A stretch of DNA of 64,000 nucleotides. Origin: Sinotaia quadrata. Taxonomy: Eukaryota; Mollusca; Gastropoda; Architaenioglossa; Viviparidae. The stretch spans positions 111,269,375 through 111,333,374 of the forward strand of contig CM054179.1 in NCBI GenBank assembly GCA_028829895.1, read 5' to 3'. The translations under genes and the position numbers were made by a program. This document shows positions 37,701 through 50,500 of the stretch, one piece after another (position 1 is the stretch's first letter; each line of letters begins with the position of its first letter). The notes beneath the pieces were generated by a model, which was not told the origin of the DNA, did not search any database, and worked only from the letters and a program-made list of their open reading frames with translations.

Positions 37701-40700
37701 GTTCTTTTGTACTTGCTTGTTTCTTGCCATTGTTTTTCTGGCTTGCATTTCTGTATGGCAATCAATAATGACCTGAAGCTGGGATGATGGTATTAAGTCT
37801 GAAGAGTGAGTAAGATAAGCTGGAATGATGGTATTAAATCTGAAGAGTAAGATAAGCTGGGATGATGGTATTAAATCTGAAGAGTGAGTAAGATAAGCTG
37901 GGATGATGGTATTAAATCTGAAGAGTGAGTAAGATAGGCTGGGATGATGGTATTAAATCTGAAGAGTGAGTAAGATAAGCTGGGATGATGGTATTAAATT
38001 TGTTCATGGGATGAAGGTAATAAGTCTGAAGAGCAAATACAACAAGATGGTGTGATGCATTAAGTCTGAACAGCGAGTAAGATAAGGTGGGTTGATGGTA
38101 TTAAGTCTGAACAGCAAGTAAGATAAGGTGGGTTGATGGTGTTAAGTCTGAACAGCAAGTAAGATAAGGTGGGTTGATGGTATTAAGTCTGAACAGCAAG
38201 TAAGATAAGGTGGGTTGATGGTGTTAAGTCTGAACAGCGAGTAAGATAAGGTGGGTTGATGGTGTTAAGTCTGAACAGCGAGTAAGATAAGGTGGGTTGA
38301 TGGTATTAAGTCTGAACAGCAAGTAAGATAAGGTGGGTTGATGGTATTAAGTCTGAACAGCAAGTAAGATAAGGTGGGTTGATGGTATTAAGTCTGAACA
38401 GCTAGTAAGATAAGGTGGGTTGACGGTATTAAGTCTGAACAGCTAGTAAGATAAGGTGGGTTGATGGTATTAAGTCTGAACAGCAAGTAAGATAAGGTGA
38501 ACTGATGTTATTATGTCTAATCAGCAAGTCAGATAAAGTGGACTGATGGTATTAAGTCTGAAGAGTGAGTGAGATGAAATTAGTTAGACATTAATGAAGT
38601 CTAATAGTGAGATATTATGGGTAGGTGGCATCAAGCCCAACCAGGAGTGTAATAATGTGGGCAGATGACAATAACTCTCAAGCCCAACCAGGAGTGTAAT
38701 AATGTGGGCAGATGACAATAACTCTGAACAATGAGAGAGATAAAGTGGCATGAAGTTCAAGTACTGAAAAAGAGAGATAATGCAGGTAGATGGTGATAAA
38801 TCTGAACAGCTAGTGTGACGAGATAGCATACAATCTGAATGGTGGTTAAAATAAGGTAGGCAGATGGCATGAAGTCCAAACAATGAGTGAGAATAATATT
38901 GGCAGATGACATGAAGCCTAAAGTGTGATTGAGGTAAGACTGTAGGAATGAGATAAAATCTCAGCTAGTGACATAATGTGATCAAATAGTATACATTCTG
39001 AACATATTTCTTACCTGGATTATGTAATGGGTGAAGTTTTTCTGGCACGTCTGGCATTTTCTTTACAAAATCTTTTTCTTCCTCCTCTTCTGAGCTCATT
39101 TCAGGGGAATTAAGCTCTCTGATTTTGCCTGAAGATTGACGGGTTGTATTTGTCTACAACATAATCATGTAGATGGTTAGGTTTTGTGCAGAAAGAGAGC
39201 AAATGCATGCTATATATTAGTACCGGAGATTTTATGGAGAAAGGCAAAATTACATAATAAATCAATACCAAAGATTGTATGGAGGAAGACTAAATTGCAT
39301 GATGTCTTTCACTACAGATTTTATTTAGGAAAATACAGCAGCATAAATTCTATCAGTACTGAAGATTTTATGTATTAACTCTATCAGCAGTGGAGATTTT
39401 ATTTAGGAAAATAAATCTGAAAGTCTATAACTACTAGGGGTTTCATCTGTATTAACTCTATCAGCACTGGGTATTTTATTTAGGAAAATAGACCTGCATA
39501 AAATCTGTCAGTACTGGAGATTTTATGGATGAAAATAAAAGTACGCAAAAGTTCAAAAATGATATCATGCATTCTGACACAAGCACCTCATCACAAAATC
39601 TCCACTTATAACATCATAAAGTTCACACTCCTGGAAAAAAGTATTAAAAACTAATAATTAAAAAAATAATACTTCATTCAAATTACTTTAAAAATGCATC
39701 TTAATTTTGCGAGCTAAAGAAATCATTTAAAAAAATAATGAAGAACTTAGATATTTTAAAGATAAGTGGTAACCTCGCTTGAGGAAACATGAAGCTAGTC
39801 AGTGAAACAAACAACCTATAAATATGACAACCAAACACACCTTTATAAAACTAGCATTATCTCTCATCTGAGCATAATTTCTATTTCGGTTTCTGCCTCT
39901 GTACTGGCTGGATTGCTGGTTTCTAGTGGAAAGTGATTCTGGTGGTGGCAGAATTCTTGCTGCAACTTCCATGTCATTGTATGTGGGCACATGCTTTTCT
40001 GTCAGTTGAATCCCATACACTGGACACAAGATGTCTGAAAAGGTGTATCTGGCATCACACAAGAAAACAAGCTTAAAGTGATATAAAATCATCCTAACCA
40101 AGAACTAAAGAACTGTAAGTTTACAGAGTCGATCTTAATACAGTATTTATCTAACAGACAAAGAAAGTTAACTCTAAAATTTTGTAGAGAAATTTTCAGA
40201 GAAGACTTTTGGGGAAAAGAATTTTTGATCTAAACAGTAAAAGTTATCATATTCTTCTATGATGATTTGATATCATTAGTTTTTCCTGGTTACTAAAATT
40301 AATAATTTTTCTATCATGCCATTAAAATACTTTAAAAACACTTTAAAAGAAACAGGACATAGTTTGTATTTGACAGTACTCTAGATATAAGCACTTTTTT
40401 CAGTAAAGACATTTATAAGAACTCCTAGTTGTGTGGTACAAATATTTCATCACATTAACTGACATAAATAAAAATTTGCAGTATATAAAAAGTAATATTT
40501 TCAAATAATTTTTAAACTTTAAAATAAATGAAGTTTTGGTATAAATTACACATGAGCCATCAAGTAATTATCAATAATAAATAAATAATTTTAAGAAAAT
40601 AAAAGCAGCAAAAAAGTTGCAGCTGATGTTGTGAAACATCAGTACAAATGAACCTCTTTTCTCTTATAGTCTGAAAATGAAAAGCCTAAATCAAAACCGG

Positions 40701-40981
40701 GATAAATGAAACAATAAATCTGTGTTGTCTAATGCCTGGTTCTCAATAAATTTGAAACTTTTCTGCAAAACTATGATCTAGAAAGAAAGATGATCACCCA
40801 AAACTTAAACAGTGATATAATTCAATTATAAAGATATACATTAAAAAAAAAAAGATTAATTTATGGCTCTGACTTATAAGTCAGTTGTATCATAGTTTCA
40901 ATGAAAGATATACTATGAATATGAATTTATTGCAACAGTCACATGAGTCAGTTTTATTGTAACTTTAACACACACACACAC

Positions 40982-41016
<35 letters not shown>

Positions 41017-44000
41017 AAAACAAAGGATTTCATGTTTTATGCAGACACAAGGCAAAGTTAGATTATTATACTAACAAATATTCTTTAAAAGAAAAATGAA
41101 AAAAGATTTCATTTATAGCTGCTATGTCATATATTAAACCTTATAATAGTTTTAACATATTATTAACAAAATTCACTAAAAAAGATTTTAACTTTACATG
41201 TGTCTGTTAAGTAAATTTTATAGTAGCTTTAATATGTGACATCACAACAAGGAAACAACATGATACAACAGAACAAGCATGCAAGCAAGTAATACTCAAG
41301 ATAAGCAAATTAAACACCTAGCTAAAGCAATGCTACAATACACATTTCACTATGACTATCACAACTGGGACGTTATGTACACAGATGGGTCACATGACCC
41401 AATATTAGGAAAATCAAGAATAGGAATTTTTTACACATCCCCAAAAATGACATTAGCATCTGACTCCCGGACAACACATCAATATTTTCTGCAGAACTCA
41501 TGGCAATCTCCACAGGCTTAACGTCATATGACAAAATCCAGAACAAAAAACCCAAATTACTTACAATCACAGACTCAACCTAAGCATTTACAGCCATCTT
41601 AAATAACACTGACTCCAGATTAGACCCTACATAAGCAACATACCACAAAGCAGATTGAAAGAGCTAAATAATAATAACCAAAATAATGTGAGCTCCTGCA
41701 CATATAGGAATACCAGGCAATGAAAAAGCAGTCGCACTAGCCCAAAACAGCCTTACTGAAAATAACATCCAACTCAACATCATTCCAACACACAAAAAAC
41801 ACTTAAGAACATTCAAGAAACTCATCTTTACATCATGGGAAACACTATACTACAATGAAGCAATAGGTAGGTGAATAAATTATGAATGATCCCCAAGCGC
41901 CAAACCAAAATATATAAATAGCAATAGGAGAGATCAATCTTTAATAACCAAGCTCAGTTTAGGCAGCAAAATAAGCAAATACAAAGAAATAAGATGTCAA
42001 TGTAGCCATAGGCTAAATCTGGAGCACATAGAAAATGCAGCCTACTAAGACAGGAAAGTTACGAATTTATAATGTACCTAATTGAAAATAAATGACATCA
42101 ATGCCTCCCCCGAAAGGGATAACCTATGAATCAAACAGACACGTAATAAACATTAAGTGAATAATAACTCACAGTCAATAATAAAACAAATTAGGAAAAT
42201 TATCCCACATTAGAAAGAGTAGGTCAAGGTAGGAAAAAGGCAAGGTGAAATAGAGAAATAGTTCAAATGACTTGCGAGCCCAACAAATGAGGTACCTAGG
42301 TGTTAGGAATCTGACGACAGCAGAGGTAGCTTTAGAGAAGACCTGGTGCAGGTCGGCTGGGGACCAAAGAGAAAAACTCACTTCTGGATAGGCATGTTTC
42401 AGAGAGGGGAAAAGCATACAAAGAAGTGAATTTCGCCAGCCCAGCTTTGAAAGTCTGGTGCCATACGCACTCCTTCCTTTTCCCAGTGCAAAATCGGAAA
42501 AGTCTGTAAGTGTCCCTATAAATCAGTAGTAGTAGTAGTAGATCACTCATGCATATCTGCATTAACAAGTGAATAGCATATTGATTCTGTTGTTACTCAA
42601 GTATATGTGTGATAGCTAGTGAATAGCATATTGATTCTGTTGTTACTGAAGTATATGTGTGATAGCTAGTGAATAGCATATTGATTCTATTGTTACTCAC
42701 ACATATCTGCAGATGGTTGCTAATGAATAGCATATTGATTCTATTGTTACACATATTTGTGGATGGCTGCTAATGAATAGCATATTGATTCTATTGTTGC
42801 TCACACATATCCGCAGACGGTTGCTAATGAATAGCATATTGATTCTATTGTTACTCACACATATCTGCAGATGGTTGCTAATGAACAGCATATTGATTCT
42901 ATTGTTACTCACACATATCTGCGGATGGTTGCTAATGAACAGTATTTTGTTTCTTGATCCTCATGCCACTCACATCTGTAGAAATATCACATTTATTTAA
43001 TATCAATAAAAATATTATTTTTATCTATCAAAGCACCATAAACATTTAATGTAAACAAATGACACTTGCATTTGTCAAAACAACATTTTATTCTATGTCA
43101 ATAAAAAAGTTATTTATATCTACCACTACACCTCAAATGTCATATTTTAATCATTGTACAATGCTTTGGATAGTTATTAACTAATCTGATATTTATGTAT
43201 TTAGATAGGGAATAATTTGTAGTTTGTATTTATATAATTTTGTATGCTAGTTTATATTATTTTTTGTTGTGTATTTTAATATTTATTCAATTGAGAATGG
43301 TTTTTACATGGCACATGAATATAGTTATTTAATTTATTTTGTATTTTATCTTTTAAATTAGTGGTTAGGATATGTATTTTTAAAGAGTATTTAGTGTATT
43401 TTCATTACATAGTAAAAGCATTATACAACTCTAGTTTAGAAGTAAAGTATTGTATTTAAAGAGTATTTAGTGTAGTTTCTTTAGATAGTAAAAGCATTAC
43501 ACAACTCTAGTTTAGGAGTAAATTATATTAGAACGAAAGTAAGAAAACACATTAGTTATTTTTAGAAGCCTTTCGACCTACTTGGTGTTCAGAAAAGGCT
43601 GCCCTCATAGAATATAATTTGTTGTTTTCATCTTGCAACCTGGGGTGACCCATAACAAACACTCTACACCAGAGACCACCCCATCACACAATGTTTGCTA
43701 TCCAGCTCTAAAATAAAAGTGCAATAAGACAGAAAAAATGAACAGCTCTAGAATGAAATAAAAAGATATTTAAAAATCCAAACTGAATACCATTAATGTT
43801 AATCATTCAGCTCTAGAATGAAATGCAATAAACACACTAACGAAGTTTTAGGGATGAAGTCCCACTGAGAGCTGTCCAACTTTGCAATGATTTGTGCCTT
43901 GGCGATGGATTCTGTGTTGGGCTTTCCAGAGTGGGCTAGCAGGTCCACAACTAGGTCCTCAATAGAATAAACCCTACCCAGGGGGTTAACAAAGGCTGCT

Positions 44001-47000
44001 GCCTTGTCTGAATTTCTCCACAGCCAGTCCATTAGATATTTTGTTTTGCAATAATCTGCAGCCTGGAGACCACATTAAACAATATTCTTAAAGGAAGAAA
44101 CAAATAATTAAAAAATTTGAAAAATAAAATTTATAATTTACAAACATGTCCACTAGGGTATGTCCATCATTTTAAGACGTGCCAAGAAAACAATTTAGTA
44201 TTTCCTTCCACAGAGGGTTCCAATCTTTTCAGAATACAGGGTTTTCAATGCATTAGATTTAAATTTAGAGTGTTTTCAATAACATTCAGAACATAAAAAC
44301 ATTAACTAAAAAGAATGTTTCAATGACACATTAAAAAAATACTTAGAACTATTATAAAGGTCCTGCTACTGTATACTCAAACCTATTATAAAAGTCCAGC
44401 TAAAATCTCTGATACATAAAAGTACTAGACAAGAGTTACTCCTTATTTACTCTATATATGCAGTCAAATTTAAAGAAACTGGATGAGCATTCAAATTCTC
44501 TATAAGCCTGTATTATCAAAGATTCTTACAAAATTGCAGTATACTATGCTAAAACAGTAAGAACAAATTATGGTCTAGTAACTAGTAACATCTATTTTAT
44601 TTAATTTAATTTCACTGAATTGCATGAAATGGCTGAGAATAAATATTCACTGTAGTACACTTTGACTCGAGTCATGACAGCTGCTTACAATGCGTGCAAA
44701 TAATGAGATAATTTAAATTAATTTCTCAAAGAGAATCAAGTTGGATGTGTTGACAAGTGCTTTACATTTTCATCAAAATTTATAATTTTAAAGAATAATT
44801 TAAAGGTTTTCATTCTTGTACAACCGATAATACTTTAACCACAATTTTAAAAAAGATAGTATTTCTTTTCAAAATATTCATAATTTTAGATCTAAATAAT
44901 GTACAGTTAAGATATAGTATACAATTATTTTGAACACTTTAACAGTTATAGTACTCAGCCCTCTTTTTTGGTTTCCAAATCAGAAACCAGTAAATAAATG
45001 AACCAATGATAAAATATGGATTACTGTCTTTTAATTGCAAGTGCTTCAGGATAAATTTTGCATGGTTTTCATTAAATTCATTATATAGGTACTGTTGACG
45101 AACGAAAAATTAGAGTAAATTTTATAAAAATAAGTAACTATTTCTGTTATTAGCAACCAGGGACTACTCATGTTATATCTGTGTTTGTATTCAGTTTTAG
45201 TAAAATAATAAATGAAGGCCGTGGCTAGTAAGTGAATAATAAGTGCTGGAAGCCAAGAGGGCTGATATTATAAGAACTAATTTCAGCAAAAATTGTAAAA
45301 ATAACCAATGGAGAAAACTAAGAAAACAAAATAGGCACGCTTCTTACTAAGTTACATACATTATAGAGGTTGGACAACTAGACAACTTATTTAAGTTAAA
45401 CATACCATGCTTTAGAGAGATTCGAAAATAGGACATTTAGGAAAGCGAGACAGTTTTGTCCAGTGGCATAACTTTGCAAAAATTCTAAAATCCCCCCCCC
45501 CCCCTCCAACATTTTCCACTTGCACTCTCTCTGGTCCATAGAGAATTAGAATTGTTCAGGCCAGCTGTCAAGTCTTGCCAAACACCCTGCAAAATCTTGA
45601 CTTGAGCATGTGGAAATCTTTAAATTTCAAGTGCAATTTAATTTTTAAAGGAACAAATTTTGGGCCCTTTCTGTTAATAAGTTATATATATATATATATC
45701 ATGCATTAGAAAGTGAAACAAACTAGACAATTAAGAAAACAAACAGCTATGTTAATAAGTTACACTTACCAGGCAATAGAGAGGTGGATATATCTCTCTA
45801 TTCATTCCTGACTTAAGAAATTTCTTCATTTGCTGCCAAATTGAGGGATAATCACTGGAAGCGAGCTTAAAATCTTCAATGGGTATCTTATGAGTTTCAT
45901 CGCCTAAATAATAAAAATGTGTATGTAGTAAAGGCTTAGAGATAAAAACATTTAACTGGAGGTTAGGGTGGTTGTGGTAGAAAACAACCTATCTGATAAA
46001 CTGAAATGCATCTTTGTGTAATTTCTTAACAAACAATTCATAAAACCTACAGTGTGAGTTATGGACTAAAGAAAGAGCATTCAATAAGCCCAGATCTAAA
46101 ATTAAATCGAGTTGATATATTTTTAAAATGTTTCAACATTAAAAGAATCTTTTAAAATTATTTACCATATTTAAAAAACAAAACAAAACAATGCCCCCAT
46201 CCAAACATACACACATACTTAGTCTTCTCTTATTTAGCAGCAAGGGTGAAAATAAAAATAAACTGTTTCAATTATATATCTTTATCTGTTGACCTGCACA
46301 CACTAAAAACATTGTTTAAATGAATTCAAGTTTGCAGTTTAACAAAAAGTGGCATTTCATTTAAATTTAAATTCTCTTATTATACACACCTTTTATTTAA
46401 TCATATTTCCTAAGATTGTGAAAAATACAAGAAAAACAACAAAATATACTTTAAAAAAAAAAGTACTTCAATCTGAATAACAATTACTTTAAAAATATCT
46501 ATAAAAATACCTAATTCATTACATATTTGATAATTATTATTCAAGTGATTTTTTAATATAGATTTCCTATAAAAGAAGTAATCAATCAATAAATTAATGT
46601 ATATTTCATTGCTTATAAACCATTCCTCAACTGTAAATGATGGTAAAAACCAGCAAAAATACAATGATATATCTTTGTGATGTGTTTATTAGCTATTTCA
46701 TAAACATGCACACAACTGTAAATGATGGTAAAAACCAGCAAAAATACAATGATATATCTCTGTGATGTGTTTATTAGCTATTTCATAAACATGCACACAA
46801 CTGTAAATGATGGTAAAAACCAGCAAAAATGCAATGATATATCTTTGTGATGTGTTTATTAGCTATTTCATAAACATGCACACAACTGTAAATGATGGTA
46901 AAAACCAGCAAAAATACAATGATATATCTTTGTGATGTGTTTATTAGCTATTTCATAAATATGCACACAAAAGCATGCATGCACACATATACACAAATTA

Positions 47001-47495
47001 CAGTTGCCTAAGTTTAATAATATAGGTAGGTAAGTGAAAACTTTCATTATTTAAAATTATTTTTAATTGTGAAATATGTACAATGCACCTTTTTCTATAT
47101 TGGGCTGCATCAACACAAACATCCTTCAAATTATAGGCATCAGTGAGTACTTCAAGTTTTGAAAAAAACATTTTATATTTACGTTATGAAATAATAAATT
47201 ATAAAACGCCTTTAAACTTTATACTCATTGTTATCAGTGTTATCATTAGAGAAGTTCTTTTATTCTTTATTAACCCATAACAGTTTTTTTCGTTTTAAAA
47301 TGAAAGAATTTTTTTCAAAATATACAATAATTACCATTGATAGTTAATTCCCAGTGTGGATTGTATACAAATTTAAGAGATTTATTTTGGTAGATTTTCT
47401 CTTCTGCACAGTATTTGTGTGTGTTTTATTTTCTTTAACAAATGACCCCGAAATTAAAAAAAAAATTACTATCATGTTGTTGATAACCATAAACT

Positions 47496-47535
<40 letters not shown>

Positions 47536-50500
47536 TGTGGAGTCTATTGTTTGGTAACACATGGCACTGTATTATATATCCATGAGATAATCAGCATTTA
47601 CTTTAATTAAATATTCTTTTAACAATCTTAAAAAATGGCAACTTATAAAACAGTTTATCATTACACTGCAATTTGTATAAAAATCTTCAGTTCAGAAAAA
47701 TGCTGCTAAAATAAACTACACCATTTTATTGTAAATATCATTATTGTCCTAATACAGGTTAGTGAGTCAAAAAGCTGACATATGTCTATGCTGCATCTAT
47801 CAGTAAACATTTTAATTAAACGTTTACAATTTTATGTAAAACAAACAGATAATCAATTCTGTTAACAACTTATTTAATTATAATATATACTAACAAAATA
47901 TAATACTATTTATATACTATTTCTAAAAATATTAAGCAAGAAGCTTGCTTACTATGCTTGATACATGTGTAGCGGAATCCTGTTGGAATTGGCCCTGAAA
48001 ATTTAAGAAATATTAAAAATTATAAAAAGTATATATTCCAAGCTAAAATTATAAAAAGTATATATTCCAAGCTAAAGAAATTCAGTTTGTATGCAGGTAT
48101 AATATAATATTAAAAAATATTTCCATACAATATTTTTTACAGGGGAATTCAAAGAGCTTTGCTTCTGTATCAGATAAAAATTCTCTTAAAATGTTTCAGA
48201 GCTTTGCCTGGGAATTTAAAGGAACAACCCACCACATTCAGAAACAACGTTCTATTTGTGATCTAGGGTAATATTTCTTTCTTTTATTCGCTCCCTCTAT
48301 TTCTCTCCTTCAAGATGTCATCAGACAGAAGACAGATAATTTTTAAAAAGTACAGTTTCAATTGTTTAACATACAGAAAATACATTTTCATTTAGTATAT
48401 GTGATGTTAATGCTGCCTAGTTAAAGGTTACGATTATTATTAATTAATCACCTGTAACTAATTACAAGTGATGAGAATCTAAATTTATGTTATTAATAAT
48501 TCTCCAGTAGACACCACTTGTCTCTCTCACTTGGCCGATATGTAGGTGCTGTAAATGTTTTCTCTCATCCACAACATTAAAGACATTTATAGTCACACAA
48601 TATTTCCTCAGGTGGAAAACTTACTAAAGGAGAAGACAAAAACTTATTAAAGGAGAAGACAAATCCATCTTTAATCTATATTTAGTGAGCCCCCATCCAC
48701 CCACTTTCTTCTCCAACATAAGGTTATCAATATGTGTAAGGTCAATAAATTTATTGAATCATCTATCAAATATACATATAACAAATACAATGAAAAAGAT
48801 TACTAGACATCAATATTTCCACGAAACCACGTTCGAATAATTTTAATATCTATAGTGTCTTATATCCTAAAACACAATTCAACAATTTAGTGTCAATACA
48901 AATCACAGGATAATTCTTATCAGAGAACAGAAATGGAGTTGGAGATAAATGGAGATAAGCAATAATAGTTTGTACATAACCTGGTCTCAATAGTCTTTCG
49001 CACGCTTTTTGTAACAAAGCCACAAGTTTATTGTTCCATTACTACTGTCAATTCCATGTGATTCCCTCCTCATGTTGTAGAACACTGATTCACTTCTATT
49101 CTGTTGAGGCTTCGCCATATTAGCTCCCTCAAGCACAACAACATTTGTAGCAATTTCCAGTTATTTTCTTGTACCATAAATTGCTCGATGTAGTCAGCAT
49201 ACATTGCCACCATACATCAACGGAGTGTAGTGTATTTCTTACACTTACTGCAGTAGATACTTCTTGCATCTACCACGGTCGTAGTGGTTTATAATCAGTA
49301 AACCATGAGATTCAGATAAAATAAGGAAAGGCTACTTTTCCCTTTAAAAATATAATCAGGGAACAACACTAAGTTTCCAGTTTATTCCTTTTTAACTCCA
49401 TTCTTTCTTACAGTGAAGTATCAACCTACAGTTTCCTGCAACAGTATTTATTAGCCCAATACATGCAAACAGCATAATAATTTATGAACAGGTTCACTAA
49501 AAACAATGTAATATTTATTAGCCTGATACATGCAAACAGCATAATAAATACAGCATAATAATTTATAAAAAAGGTTCACTAGAAACAATGTCAAATGTTT
49601 AGCATACTAAATAGGAGCATCTTAGTTCAAACATTTGTAGAAATAATAGTCTACTCACATAATACATCCTTAGGTAAAACTTAAGTATAACACATCAATA
49701 GCAAAAATGCACGAAATATTTCTAAGTCCATTCTCTCTCAATCAGTCAGTTAACTCACCATTAATAGCTACCTTTCATGACCGCACTTCTTGTGACACCA
49801 AATTCAAGTGATTAAACCATAGAATTTTTTTACAGCAGATAAACTTTTGATCTCAGCCCGTTGGCTGGTCTCGTTCTCATAAATCTCAACCATTGGATAA
49901 TAAAAGTACTTATTCAGTTGGAATTGGTTTGCATTACATCAGCAATTTCTAGCATATTCTCAACTCAAGTGTTTACTTCAACTCTGACACTTACAAAAAT
50001 ACCTTCATAAGGAGTGCCCAAGGTCAGGTTACTTATACAATTTACATGACAATTAAATTTAGAAATAGGGAGAGGCAAATTTACTCTGCCACAGTATAAT
50101 AAAAGTAATCATGAAACCTGCCTTTAATTGGTTATCACAGATTTAAAATAGCCACCCAAAACAAAAATGGATGAAATTATTTAATAATGAACAATATCAA
50201 TACATAAATGGAAGAAATTTTAAAATGAATAATCACATCCTGCAACAATACTAGCACCCCATTTCTTTCAAACATTAATAATGGAGTCTGAAGTAATAAA
50301 GAAAGTGGTGTGTACATTCAACAAACCTGGGTCAATGAACTGGTGCCAGTGCTGGATTATTCCCTGTTGTAAAGAAAACTCCACAAGTGCAACCTCACGT
50401 GGCAGCCATTGCCGCTCAACAGTATTATCGCTTTCAGTTAATTCACACATGTCTTGAAAATTGATGAAATAAAATTGTTCCTCTGTAAGATCTGAAATTT

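Larger units (their letters stand above)
36196..39014 (-). other. MAEL intron 9, packed with minisatellites
   Basis: Holds three adjacent unrelated tandem arrays between about 37000 and 38570 and a degenerate continuation to 38990. Open frames in both orientations across them are repeat artefacts. Confidence 0.8.
40049..43841 (-). other. MAEL intron 7
   Basis: Contains a CA microsatellite (40971-41013), a broken LINE, a minisatellite and a family B repeat. I searched it by eye on the minus strand for a short phase-2 exon carrying Cys-x2-His...Cys and found none. Confidence 0.6.
45904..47952 (-). other. MAEL intron 5
   Basis: Contains the ~85-bp minisatellite at 46630-46980 and a GT tract at 47497-47533; otherwise AT-rich. 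Confidence 0.6.

Noticed and set aside
37254..37787. Overlapping long frames on both strands (Cys/Leu/Phe-rich; Lys/Gln/Asn-rich)
   Set aside because: Produced by the 41-bp minisatellite; the same unit stays open in several frames on both strands, which real coding sequence does not do.
43799..43841. C-x2-H in the read-through of MAEL exon 7 (VCLLHFILELND) as the missing zinc motif
   Set aside because: It lies beyond a good GTTAGT donor, lacks the following Cys and runs into a stop within 12 residues.
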